Shown: positions 21,691-33,618 of the stretch, piece after piece
Numbering within the stretch: the stretch's first letter is position 1
How the letters are laid out: each line of letters opens with the position of its first letter
DNA from: Micropterus salmoides
Lineage: Eukaryota; Chordata; Actinopteri; Centrarchiformes; Centrarchidae
NCBI RefSeq assembly: GCF_014851395.1
Contig: NW_024040596.1
Coordinates: 8,868,155 to 8,932,154 of the forward strand
Length of the DNA stretch: 64,000 bases
Direction: 5' to 3'
Translations under genes and position numbers: made by a program
Notes under the pieces: generated by a model
The model's database searches: none
Seen by the model: only the letters and a program-made list of their open reading frames with translations
What the model was told of the DNA's origin: nothing

Positions 21691-23402
21691 AACTTCTTAA
21701 CAAAACAGATGTGGTGTTTAAACATACTAATGCAACTAATATGCAATTTTGTATGACAGAGTCTTATTTAGAGTTACAGTTCTGGCACTTAATAAATATA
21801 TCATAATAAATTGCCTGGCCTGAGGTGCAAGCATCATTGGCCCATTTGGTGCATTTCATACACTTCATCCACATACTGGCTAAAATTCTGTTTATCAGTT
21901 CAAACAATCTTTCTTCCTTCCTTCCCTCAAAAACACATTTCCTTATTGCAATTACAAATAAATTATTTTAAATTATATATAATATACTTGTTGTCTAACT
22001 AAATTAATGACTGTGTGAAGTCTTGAGTAGTCCAGAGACATTTTTACAGTATCATTTAATACTGGTGTCATATGTTATTACACAATTTCACACTGTTTTA
22101 TGTGTATACTTTCCCCAAAGTCATTGAGACAACTTGCCCCAAACTGACACACATGTTAATGTTAGCTAACAAGGTTAGCTTAACATAGCACTTCAGCTGA
22201 AGTATCAAAAGACACGTTATTGTCTCCTCTAAATTGTGCAAAATTATTATTTTGAACATTTACAGAAATTGGATTGCATAAAATCTAAAGTGCAAATGCT
22301 TTATTTTTGAAGCACAAAATAAAAAAAAGGAAGTTGTGCTCACCTCAGGTTAGAATGACCTTGACCACATTTGAACAGGCAAAACAAGTCCCACAAAGTG
22401 GCTATTTGATTTTTGAGATAGAGCCTCTAGTGTTGGAGTTATGAACAGTGTCACAACTTACACACGTGACAACTTACCCCACTCTCCCCTATTCAGTCAT
22501 TTGGATTGGACAATTTATGGAATATAACATATGAACCTGTCTGGTTTGCAAGTTCTTTACACGAACAATGAATTATGTCAGAGATCTGTGTCTATTTAGT
22601 AAAATGTATGTGATACTATGTAAAGTTACTATATAGTCAATACAATCACAAGTCTGAGCGTTTATCCTTTTGTTGTTAATTTCAATTGTGTTTATTGTAC
22701 AGTTTCACCATGGAGGAGACAGAATAAAAATTGAAAGTTTAGTAGCAATATGTTGGCAATCACTTACTTTCACAATATTTTCTAACAGACAGAAAGAAGG
22801 CACCTAAAATACACATACAGTATGTTTAGTATGCTCAATTCAAAAAGCAGTGGGCATATGATATATGATTGATGAAGAGTAAATCAAATGTCCATAACAA
22901 TCTAATTCATGTGAAAGGGTTAGACACACAAACACAATAAAGACAATATTCAAAACTTCAATGTCAGCTGGGATTGGCTCCAGCCCCCCGCGACCCTGTA
23001 CGCAGGATAAGCGGTTAACGATGGATGGATGGATGGACAAGAGCAGAAGAACAAACATTCATATATATTCACATTACATATAACATACAAGAAATAATGT
23101 TGAAAAGATCAATTCTTTGTTAGTAAGAATGTATTGAGGCCTCGCACATGTAGAACAAACTGGGACATTGTGGAGACATTAGGAGGAAAAAACCCAGAAT
23201 CATGAGATATCTTAAAGCAAACACATCTAATGTTTCACATTAAAGTGAATTGCCTTAGGGGGGCTGCAAATTAGCTCATTACATAATGTTGCAGTGATGT
23301 ACTTATTTCTATGTAACAATGTTTATCTGTATTGTCTGTGTTGAATAAACAAATTAAAATAATTATTTAAATAATATTCATATAAATATATAATATAAGA
23401 GG
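21691..23402. other. Intergenic AT-rich DNA
   Basis: No gene seen. Apart from the Rex3-like tail, 22.1-22.5 kb contains 'gacaacttgccccaa' and 'gacaacttaccccac' words that suggest an old interspersed repeat. The rest is AT-rich without coding signal. Confidence 0.5.
22966..23036 (+). repeat. Rex3-like retroposon 3' tail
   Basis: cagctgggattggctccagc leads to gacctgt-type sequence, ggataagcggttaacgatgg and four GATG-type repeats. This is the forward orientation of the same tail seen reversed at 19386-19513. Confidence 0.6.
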
Positions 23403-24341
23403 TCATTTTCTTTCAACTTTTACTAAACCCAGAATTTTGTTTCGTATTTTTGTCAGTTTAAATCCATATATTAGAGGATTTATAACAGGAGGGATCAGCA
23501 GAAATTCAATAGCGATGAAGTTCTGAAGGCTTTGAGGTAAATCTGTAGAACCGAATCGCATATGCATCACATCAAAAACTACTACAACAAGGAATACGAT
23601 TAAAGAGACTAAATGGGGCACACATGTCTGCATAAACTTTACCCTGTCATCTTTGGACCTTGCACAAGTTATGATAAGACGGATATAAGTCCAAATTATG
23701 AAAAATCCATGAGACAAATAAATGAAAAGTGTTGCAAATGAAGCAATGTTACTAGAAACAGTATCAGTTTCGGAGCAAGCAAGTTTAACAATTATCCAGT
23801 TCACACAAAAGAGTTTCTGAATTTTCGAACCACATAATTTTAGTCTTGATGTGACCACAACATTGACGGAGTAAATGCAGAAAGGTGTCAGCCAAGACAA
23901 ACATACCAGCTGGGAGAGCCTCCTCTTTGACATATAAGAGTGGTAGTGCAGTGGTTGACATATAGCCAGATATCTGTCGTAGGCCATAACTGCTAAAATG
24001 GACAATTCACAACAAGCAAATGAGTACATGACAAAAGCTTGTAAGAGACATCCTTCATATGAGATTTCTTGAGAAGAAGACAGCAGATCTAAGAGGAATT
24101 TGGGGTAGAAACCTGTGGTTCCATAAAGTCCATTCATGCAAAAACTGCACAATAAGATGTACATAGGTTCATGCAGGTTTTCATCTAAGATTATGATCAT
24201 GATGATTGAGAGATTTAAAAACAAAATCACACAGTAATACAGCAAAGTAAATGTAAAGAGAGTTACTCTATAATTACTTGTTTCATTTACCCCTGATAGA
24301 AGGAATATTCTTACAACAGAAACATTATCCATTATTTCCAA
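23403..24341 (-). CDS. Olfactory receptor, intact, single exon
   Basis: A class A GPCR of the fish odorant receptor type, expected in the plasma membrane of olfactory neurons, coupling to Golf. The frame gives 312 residues, normal for the family. Residues 1-25 hold N-glycosylation sites NVS and NET. TM1 is at about 26-52, the LHEPMY motif at 56-61, TM3 Cys at 98 and MAYDRYLAIC at 119-128. KFMQTCVPH precedes TM6 and PPVINPLIYG lies in TM7. The two pseudogene copies start at the second Met (M4, codon at 24332-24330), so that may be the true start. It is the only uninterrupted receptor of the cluster. An upstream block near 24575-24625 is shared with the other copies. Ligand unknown. Confidence 0.93.
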   Translation of the reverse strand: MEIMDNVSVVRIFLLSGVNETSNYRVTLFTFTLLYYCVILFLNLSIIMIIILDENLHEPMYILLCSFCMNGLYGTTGFYPKFLLDLLSSSQEISYEGCLLQAFVMYSFACCELSILAVMAYDRYLAICQPLHYHSYMSKRRLSQLVCLSWLTPFCIYSVNVVVTSRLKLCGSKIQKLFCVNWIIVKLACSETDTVSSNIASFATLFIYLSHGFFIIWTYIRLIITCARSKDDRVKFMQTCVPHLVSLIVFLVVVVFDVMHMRFGSTDLPQSLQNFIAIEFLLIPPVINPLIYGFKLTKIRNKILGLVKVERK

Positions 24342-24461
24342 ATCTTCAGATTCTACCTTTCCGGTGTTACAATATACAATAAGTGGTTTAAGAGCAAGCG
24401 TTTACACTGTTTTCTCTGTTCCGGCTGGTAATTCAAACTCTAATCACTGGTCAAGTAGCAC

Positions 24462-24463
<2 letters not shown>

Positions 24464-24492
<29 letters not shown>
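24464..24492. repeat. (CA)n microsatellite
   Basis: Fourteen or so CA repeats upstream of the intact OR gene. Confidence 0.95.
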
Positions 24493-24497
<5 letters not shown>

Positions 24498-25028
24498 AGT
24501 CAAACACAAATTCTACTTCTCCAGCTCCAGCATGACAAAACAGATGTGCTGTAGCTTCATCCCGAAGTCTGTTCTCTCCATACACCTTCCATAAATACCA
24601 GCTTTGGCAACAACAACAGAACACCTGGGAATTCAGACTCTATGCAGACTTTATGGTCTGGCAAAGCTAAAGTGATCAACACAAGTAAGTAGTTAGTTTG
24701 ACCATCATCATGTAACTGTTCATCTATAATCAAATAATTAACACATTATGTCTGAATACACGTTTATACATATTGGGGGGCATCGCGACTTACGAGCAGT
24801 CCCGAATCCTGAATCCTGCCCTGTTTGTCCTAAAAATTTGACTAAACCAGAGTTTTGATTATTTATAGTCTAATAAAACATTAAGTACTGCTTCGTGAAA
24901 CATTCTTTCAGTGCTGCTGACTACAGCAGGGGCTGCAATGTAATGTCGACACTGTGTCATTAGTGTTGTTATGACTACAAAGTAACACCTAACATGCTCT
25001 TTCCCCCTTTTTGTTTTTTAGTGTAATT

Positions 25029-26880
25029 TAGTGTTTCTCAATGGGGGCGGTACCGCCCAACCGGGGGCGATGGGGGGCGCTGGAAGCAATATTTTGGAAA
25101 GGGGGGTGCTGAGCTGCTTTTGGGGGGCGTTTGTTGGTTAGAAAATCTAAGGCGAGTTTACACCAAAGATTCACTACAATACAACTTTAAACTTTCAAAA
25201 AAACTGTGGTCTGCAACATTAAAACCCGCCAGTTTAGTTCACTGCGACGGTGTATTTTTTTTTCTCTGTCACCTACTTGTGGTGCAGCTTCGTGCTGCCT
25301 TCATTGGATCGGGAAGTCAGAGAATCATCTCTAAAAACTCTGTAAAACGGACATTCTCTTTCTTGGTGGAAAAGTGTTTATTTCTCTGAGGAATATACCG
25401 TGAACGCAGTGGTTACACATTTACATGAGGGATATTCCGCTGACAGACTTACCCTGAAAGCAACTTCGCAGCAACACCAGCGAGTGACGTGGACCCACCT
25501 CGCGCTTTGAGTTGCAGACAGCTTGTACCAAAGCAGACATATACAGGAGTTTCAGTAGGCTATAAAAATGCCCTGACTTGCTCTGTTGGGGACTGTTAGC
25601 GGCACTTTATCAGAGGTGCTGAAGTTAACATGTTTTAACAGTTGACGTGAGATTTCTGCCTGATAACAGGTGTTGTCGGTTAGTTTCGCTTTCCCCCGGC
25701 ATTCGAGCTCCTCCTCGTCTCATCCAGTTCTGTGTCTATCAGACAGTCGAGGGGATACTTCCAGCGAATTGGTAACATAATGCAGTATAGGGTATGTAGT
25801 AAAATATTATGAATTCTATTTAAATAGGCTAATGACATTAGTCTCCTATTACGACTTTTTTTCTTTACATGTCAGAGAACACAGATAAGTGGGAGAGATT
25901 CTGAATATTTTTGAAATTTTTGAACATGAGCAGAAAAGTTAGTGTTTCCCATGCGTTCATTTATTTGTGGCGGCACGCCACAATATCAACGCTGACCGCC
26001 TCACATTGATTTTCGATTTTTTTTTCTAGGCATATTTAAAATTGTATTTTACTGCAGAGCTGCAGGCAGCGCATTTTCGCTCGTCCCTCTCTCTCACCTG
26101 TCCCTCGATCTCTCGCTCTCTCTCCCTGGTGTCCAAGCTATTAAAAGTTATTAGCAAGTATTTAAGGAGCCTAGCTAATAAGGAGAGCTAAGTTAATGTT
26201 AGAAAACAGCTGGGTTTTCGAGGCTAGCATGCTGTATCTGCGCCACAGTTACACTGTCATTCTGTGGGAAACACTGAGTTATGATAAGTTATTAACAGAC
26301 GAGCTAATAGAGTCCAGTCAATAACTTATTAAAACGGATTAATTTATTACTGAGATGAAAAGGGGCCACAAACACATTTAAATAGGTTAATTCCCCACAA
26401 AAGAGGTAGTAAGACTTAATCGTGTGTTGACTCAGCAGGGATGATATTAAATAAGTTGATCTACAGGAGAAAAATATTTAAAAACAATAAAGAATACCTG
26501 AGAGCCTCACTACATTATATTCTATTATAATTATATTTTTGAGTTGTCAGCCGCCACCTGAATATTTAGACATTTCCACCATAAACTGGTGCAGAAAAGG
26601 CAGAAATTGGAGGAGAAATTTTCACCAGAAAATTAGTGTTTGATGCTCAAAATCTTCTGGGGGAGGACCCCCATACCCCCCACTTATTAAGTGGCCCATC
26701 CAAGAAAACAGTATCTGGCTTCAGACACAATTTCTGGGAGGAACATTCACTTAAATATAATTACTTTTCACAAGGCTTTTTTGTTACCTTTTCCATGTTT
26801 TTAATAACAATAGTAACAATAAAAAGGGACCTGGATAATGGATACGGGGGCGCTGGCCCAACAAAGGTTGAGAACCACTG
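25029..26880. mobile_element. hAT-type DNA transposon copy without transposase, perfect 8-bp target duplication
   Basis: The left end is tagtgtttctcaa and the right end ttgagaaccactg, imperfect inverted repeats of the hAT kind. Immediately outside, gtgtaatt occurs at 25021-25028 and again at 26881-26888, a perfect 8-bp duplication as hAT transposition makes. The 1,852-bp interior has G-rich ends (gggggcg words) but no recognisable transposase, so it is non-autonomous. A second MITE is nested at 25941-26276. Confidence 0.88.
25941..26276. mobile_element. MITE with agtgtttccca / tgggaaacact ends, nested in the hAT element
   Basis: The ends agtgtttccca and tgggaaacact(g) are exact inverted repeats. 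The interior (gcggcacgccacaatatcaa, later cgccacagt) matches a second copy at 42789-43136 in a chpf intron. No coding capacity. Probably hAT-derived, judging by the ends. Confidence 0.8.
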
Positions 26881-27219
26881 GTGTAATTGAAGATAGTGGA
26901 AATTACAGTCGCGAGGACAGGGGAAGTGTAGCTGCAGGCAACTACGTAGTGGAGCTCTGATACGTGTAGTGAGTTGACAGATGTGATAGGCACTGCACTA
27001 ATGAAATGAATGAAATATGTATGTAGGCTATAATGTAACAAGTAATATTTTTACATACACAGTTACAGTCACTGTGTAACAGTGTGTTGTATTCTTATGA
27101 CTCTGTAACAGGACTCGTGCACAGGAGCAGTGGGAGAGAGTTCTATACACCTGCACACTCGAACATGCTGTATGGAGGATGGAGTCTGACACCGAAATTT
27201 AATACAGAATGAAATAAAT

Positions 27220-27719
27220 NNNNNNNNNNNNNNNNNNNNNNNNNNNNNNNNNNNNNNNNNNNNNNNNNNNNNNNNNNNNNNNNNNNNNNNNNNNNNNNNN
27301 NNNNNNNNNNNNNNNNNNNNNNNNNNNNNNNNNNNNNNNNNNNNNNNNNNNNNNNNNNNNNNNNNNNNNNNNNNNNNNNNNNNNNNNNNNNNNNNNNNNN
27401 NNNNNNNNNNNNNNNNNNNNNNNNNNNNNNNNNNNNNNNNNNNNNNNNNNNNNNNNNNNNNNNNNNNNNNNNNNNNNNNNNNNNNNNNNNNNNNNNNNNN
27501 NNNNNNNNNNNNNNNNNNNNNNNNNNNNNNNNNNNNNNNNNNNNNNNNNNNNNNNNNNNNNNNNNNNNNNNNNNNNNNNNNNNNNNNNNNNNNNNNNNNN
27601 NNNNNNNNNNNNNNNNNNNNNNNNNNNNNNNNNNNNNNNNNNNNNNNNNNNNNNNNNNNNNNNNNNNNNNNNNNNNNNNNNNNNNNNNNNNNNNNNNNNN
27701 NNNNNNNNNNNNNNNNNNN
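27220..27719. other. Assembly gap of exactly 500 N
   Basis: A run of exactly 500 N, a common placeholder length, so the true distance is unknown. The right edge falls six bases before an asic4 exon. All the earlier exons of that gene are missing from the assembled sequence to the left. Confidence 0.98.
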
Positions 27720-27725
27720 CTGCAG

Positions 27726-30700
27726 ATATCTGCCCTCCCAGTAAAATCAACTGTGTTGACAAAGCACTCGGTAAGAAACAATCTTCCTTCATTTCTTTTT
27801 CTCATTACAATAGGTTCCCCCAAAGGGAAATGGAAACACAATCAGTAAATATGATAAGGATTTTTTTTTCTGTAATACAAATACCTGGAGGTAGACTTGA
27901 TATTTTGAAATGACTTTCCTCATTGTGATTTAGTCACTTTAGAGCTTGATGGCTGTGCTGCCTCCATTGTTGAACTGTTAATATTAAACCAACGCTCCAT
28001 TCCTGCACATCTGCCCCCCACCTCCGTAGCCCTTCAGCTTTGACTCCGACCTCACTTTGGTCCAGCAGACATCGTGACTGAACAAAGGCACCTTGGTTTC
28101 AAAGACATTATGGTTGCAGTAAAAAAAAAATCCTTTTTTCGTGGTAATGGCAGACATATAAGTAAAATTATCATTTCCCAGCCAAATAAGCCAGAAATTT
28201 AATTATGTCTCTCTTTGCTGAATTCAAACCCTATTCACAATGTGGTTGAATGAAATCTTAGATATATCTTACAAGAATGGGCCATATTCATGTGGGTCAC
28301 ATTCCTGAATCAAATACTGTGAATAAATTCACCCTTCATGAAAGGTAATAAATTAGAATATGATTTATATATTTATATTGCAAAGGTGTTTTGTTCCCAT
28401 ATCAGACAAATAATGTGCCACAGTGCTCGTGCATACACATAACCTAATTGTTAGAGTTATAAAATAAGTCATAAAACATCAAATTATAATTAGTGCCTTT
28501 AATGCTCCCTCTTTCTGTTTTTGTCTGAACTGAATTCATTTACAACTTGAAAAGAGAGATTAGGAAAAGCTATTTACTCTCCTGTGTGTACGTAGTGTTG
28601 TTTTAGAGTTAGGTTAGATTGTGAATATCTATTTGTTATATGTGTGAGCAATTCACGCCTGCATGTTGACTGGGTGTAAGTATGGGAATGTTTTGAACAA
28701 ACTCTGAACAAATGGTGTAACTGTAAACTTACTGTTTACTCACTGTAAACACCATTGCTGCAGTCTAACACCATTGCTGCAGACTAACACATCATTTTGT
28801 TAATACATCCAGAACAATATTGGTCTGTTAATATCATGTGGTCCATGCTAGAGAAGTCCAGAAAACCTGACATGACCTGACATTTTGTTGCACATTTTAT
28901 CCATTAAATGATTTTAACTGTTAATTCTGGACTTGAAGACGGTAAGGAATCTGTTCATCCTCAAAATTACCCATACAGCTGGGGGCAACACAAACCACTA
29001 GTAATTTCAAAGTAATATAATTTAATGATGATGAGTTTTGGCACAAAATATCCACTCCTCATTAAAAAGACAAATTTACACCTTTGAAAACAAACTGTAA
29101 AAAAAAGAAAAAAAGAAAAGAAGCCACACAGAGAAAACGCCTAGTAGTTCATATTAGAAGGGATATACATTATGGCCATTGAGAAATTAACAGGTAACGT
29201 AATGTATAATTAAGTGTTCTGATTTGTTAGACAGTTTAAATGTACAGCTGCCTACCAATCAGAAATATTTAATTTCTGATTGGTAATATAAAGTATATTA
29301 GCAGACAACTTTAAAGCTGCAGCAGTCAATATTTTTACTTTAACAGTGGATCAAAAAACTGTGTAATGTGAAATGGGTTGTTCATAGTGATGCACTAACA
29401 CATAGTTATCACCTGACTGTCTACAGAGCTTTTAGTGTGTTTTAGCTGATTGTTTTGGTTTTACTGTTTTGGTGATGTGAATAATGCAAATGAATGCTAA
29501 ATGGACAACCAAGTTAACCACTTTATACACTTTTATAAGTAAGTGTTGTTTCCTAAGTGGTCAAAAAACACACTATTTATTGGACACTCCCTATCCTTCA
29601 CACTTTTTCCTTTGTCGCAGATGTAGATTGTTGTTGAATCTAGATTATGTGTAGTATCTTGTTTTGTTTTTCTGATAGAGTGATATCCGTTAAACTACTG
29701 TTTCCATTGTGTTGCAGCTCAGCAACAGAAGAACAGTGGGGACACCTGTCCATGCGAGACACCCTGTAATCTCACACGCTACGGTAAAGAGCTCTCCATG
29801 GTCAAAATCCCCAGCAAGGGCTCTGCTCGCTATCTTTCCAGGAAATACGACAAGTCAGAGGACTACATCAGGTACGACAGGAACTTTCAACAAGCTCACG
29901 TATGAGCAGTGATGTGGTGCTCAATAAAAAGGGCCATAAAGTATGACCTCCAGTCTGCAATCACTAATAGACAACCATAAATATAAAGAAAAATCAATTG
30001 TATTTTCATGCAGGCATCAATTTATATTTAGTCTTTAGGTTAATTTGAATTACAAAGTCTGTGGATTGTCAAGCACCATGAGGTCATTACAAAATGTCTA
30101 TTTATACATAAAACAATATCAGATGAGTAGATTGTTGTGAAATTAAATGAACAAAAATGATAATTAGAGGATAAAATCTTTAAATTTTGTACACTTTTGT
30201 AGCACGACCAAAATGTCAACTTTGCAGAGAAGATATCTCATATGTAGCAACTTGATCGATTAATAAAAAACGTGGAGATAAGCCTGTCTGACTTTAAAGA
30301 CACCATGGCCTCTACTCTAGTAGCACCCTCAGGAAAAAATAACGCTGCTATAGAATAGCTCAGAGAATAGCAAAATTGCCTGAGCATGAACAACTACTCT
30401 ACAATTTACCCTTATATAAGTAACTGCAGTATATAGCTTGGCAAGTTTGCTGAAGATTAATTCATTACAAAATATGCCTTTTTTGTGTAGTTTACAGATT
30501 GTTGTTCCATCCAACACTTTAATGTGCTTACACTGTAATTTCTCTCAGTGCCTGATAGTCAGGGATGTGGGAGAAGGTAAATACACATAAACCAAAGAGC
30601 TCATGATGCCTCACAACACTTAATATTATCAGACTTTCTAAATCCAGACAGATCAGAGACGTGCAGTGACTGAGCATGCTGTCAGTGCTCATTCTGCTCA

Positions 30701-33618
30701 TCTCAGTTAAACCCTGAAACACCTCATTATCTCACAATCGCTAGTTAGATCTGTGTAAAACGCTGTAGGCCTGACAACGCCATCATGACAATTTACAGTG
30801 AGCATGAAGATGACTTGGAATGGTATTTTTTAAAATTGTGTTAGATTTGTAGTGATTTTGCCGCAAGTGTTTTTCACTTTGTTTGACATTCAAACTCCAC
30901 TTGCTTTTCCAGAGACAACTTTCTGGTCTTAGATATCTTCTTTGAAGCGCTGAACTATGAAACAATTGAGCAAAAGAAAGCCTACGATGTTGCAGGTTTA
31001 TTAGGTAAGATTTCTGTCACTTTTCTGAATATTTAAACGGACTTGCTGCGGCGGAGTGAAAGATCCATTAGTAGCAAACAGGAACCACTTTGGCATTATG
31101 TCCATTGTGCCTCTCCTTAAATATTCTTTTTACAGGTGACATTGGTGGACAGATGGGCTTATTCATTGGAGCCAGCATCCTGACAGTCTTAGAAATACTG
31201 GATTATATCTATGAGGTACAGTCTCTGTGCAAATCCACACACATCAGCCAATCACATTTCACAACACAACAAAAGATCAGAACTAGTTGTGACATAATTA
31301 GGAATAATTAACCACTATTGTTCTACTGGATTCCAGCAGGAAAATCTGTTGCAACCAACAGTAATTATTTACAAAACACATTTAGTGCCTTGATTGTTAA
31401 TTTTAATTGTCCAAAATGTATTTAATTATTTATTGTTGTTATATTTGTTAGTACACATGACTGTTGTTCCCAGATAAATGTTACAGTGTAAATAATGCAC
31501 TTATTATGTATTTGAAGAGTTTTATTTGATTTCAAGAGACAATATAACTTTATAGTCATTCAGACTATACAAAGTGCACTGTAGAATTAAATGACATTGC
31601 GTCCAGCTCACGAAGGAATTGGAAAATACTACAGCAACTAACAAAACTGACAAACTAAAAAAAAAAAAAAAAAAGATGTGCAGTTCTGCCCTGTATGCTG
31701 CAGTATCTCTTGCCGGAGGGCAGAAGGGCAAACAGTCCATGGTAGGGATGGGTGGGGACTCCAGGCTGAAGAAAGTAATATCCGCTCAGGTCTGTACTGA
31801 AGACATGCTGCTAACACTGGTCATGAAATGACCTCCTGCCTCAGCTATATCCTATTCTAAGCAGCTGCTTGCCAAACATGTAAGAGTAAAGCAAAATCAG
31901 AGGGGGGTTGTAATGCAGACTTCACAGTAAATAAACTCTTCACTCTGCTGGGTCTCTTGTCTCCCTCGCTCACCTCTGCTCTTTCATCCACCCTGCTGCT
32001 GTGCTGTGGGTGAAAGCAGGTGATCAAGCACCGGCTACAACGTCTGCTGAGGCCGCAGAAAGAGGAGAAGAAGAACAAGAACCAGACCAGCACTGTTGCA
32101 ACAGTGGGTCTCGAGGAAATAAAAGCAAAGGTACAGCACATACTGTACTCTAACAAATGGCAGTTGCACTGTTTTCATGCCAAGTGTACAACTTTTCCTG
32201 CAGCACAGTAACTTCATTAGGAAACTACAAGGAAATAATTCAGGGAGAAGCAAATAAATATTTTCCCACATCTAAAATAATGAAGAATGTAATATTCCTA
32301 ATTAGTCTTAACCACTGTGCAAAGCACATCCTCCCCTTGAGCTTGATATTGCTATTGCACAACTTTATTCTGAAGTTGCATATATCTAAACAATTAACTT
32401 TTTGTCTTACATCTAACCATAACTGTATCTAATTCACCACTACATACTAAAACTAACAGGGTATTAATTTTGAAACAAATCAGCCAGAGGGGAAAAAAAG
32501 TGTGACTGGCTAACATCAAATTATACTTTCCAGTACATGTAGAGACACCACATTAGCTTCAGGATATGATCTGAAAACCCCAGTAGCTATATAGTGTACA
32601 TCCAACAATTCAGAGAACATTTATTCAAGCTAGTCCAGAATTCAGCTCTCTATTAAATTAACTAAAGTTAACTTAAAAACATAATTTATACCCTTCACCT
32701 AGCTACTATTTAAAGACGACATTATGCAGAAGACTTGAAATTAACAAATGAGACCATAAACTCATTAGGAAAATGTTTACTGAGGAAAAAAAATTCAGTG
32801 AGAAGTAGGGTCATTTTGTCATTGACTTCAATGCAGTCAGGCTTCTTTTAGTAACCAGTGGAGTCGCCCCCTGCTGGCTGTTGAAAGAATGCTTCTAAAG
32901 TTTACGGCACTTGCGCATTGGCTTCACTTTTCAGACGCGGAGGTTCCTGGTTGGACTGGAAGCAGCTACAGCTAACAAGTATAAAGATCTCTGATAAACA
33001 CACTGTATCTTCTTTTTTCAATCCATGCCTAAACAGAAATGTAAAGAGGGTAATTTTTGGTTTTAGGTTAAGTGACGTTCTGTTACTGTCAGCAAACAAC
33101 AGCCTGCTGCAGTCATCACAGTGAGGTGCCATTGCATCTGTGAGATCAATACCAAACTGGACTGTAACCATATCTGGCAAGCTGTTCGGTAGCCGGACAA
33201 ACTTCAGTATTAGGCAGATGGATAACCTCTTGTCGTCACAAAATAGTTACAGCAGGTTAACTCCCTAAACCCACAAATCATCATCAAGAATGAGGCTAGC
33301 TTTTCCCCCCCAGTCTTTCTGCTAAGCTAGGCTAACCACTGCAGCTGCATACTCTGCACACAGAGATGACACTAAGATCAATTTCATATTTGTGTATTGT
33401 CACGTATGACATTACACACACATTACACACGTCCTCGAAGCATGATCTTGAAGTTGACTTGTATGCTGTGCCTTCAACAGGACCCCAATGACATGACACG
33501 GAGTCACCCAGAGGGGGCGTACGCCAACACGATGCTCCCCAACCACCACCACCCTCACCCACACCCTCACCACCATCACGCTGCACACCACGGGGTGTTT
33601 GAGGACTTCGCTTGCTAG
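27726..33618 (+). CDS. asic4: Acid-sensing ion channel 4, C-terminal six exons (5' exons missing)
   Basis: Exons: 27726-27770, 29718-29871, 30913-31004, 31136-31215, 32020-32130 and 33481-33618; all phases agree. This is a DEG/ENaC-family trimeric channel subunit of the neuronal plasma membrane. The first exon (ICPPSKINCVDKAL) follows a cag directly beside the N gap. The next encodes the Cys-rich thumb/palm part (CPCETPCNLTRYGKELSM, GSARYLSRKY). Then come the pre-TM2 region, TM2 with the GAS selectivity belt (GGQMGLFIGASILTVLE) and the cytoplasmic tail. The tail ends PNHHH...GVFEDFAC; the FEDFAC end, LEILDYIYEV and GSARYL favour ASIC4 over ASIC1/2, from family knowledge. Fish have two asic4 genes; which one this is is open. 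The N-terminus, TM1 and most of the extracellular domain are absent because of the gap. It lies tail to tail with chpf. Confidence 0.92.
29253..29285. repeat. 14-bp perfect inverted repeat in asic4 intron
   Basis: taccaatcagaaat at 29253-29266 and its exact complement at 29272-29285, with a 5-nt spacer, in the intron before the 29718 exon. Function unknown. Confidence 0.8.
32790..32960. repeat. Interspersed fish repeat in the last asic4 intron
   Basis: Contains ttgacttcaatgcagtcagg, gagtcgccccctgctggctg and a 'gcgcattggcttcacttttc' stretch, which I recognise as a repeat found at many places in teleost genomes. No coding role. Confidence 0.5.

Noticed and set aside
27143..27841. Long minus-strand open frames across the gap
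   Set aside because: They consist almost entirely of N positions and carry no information.
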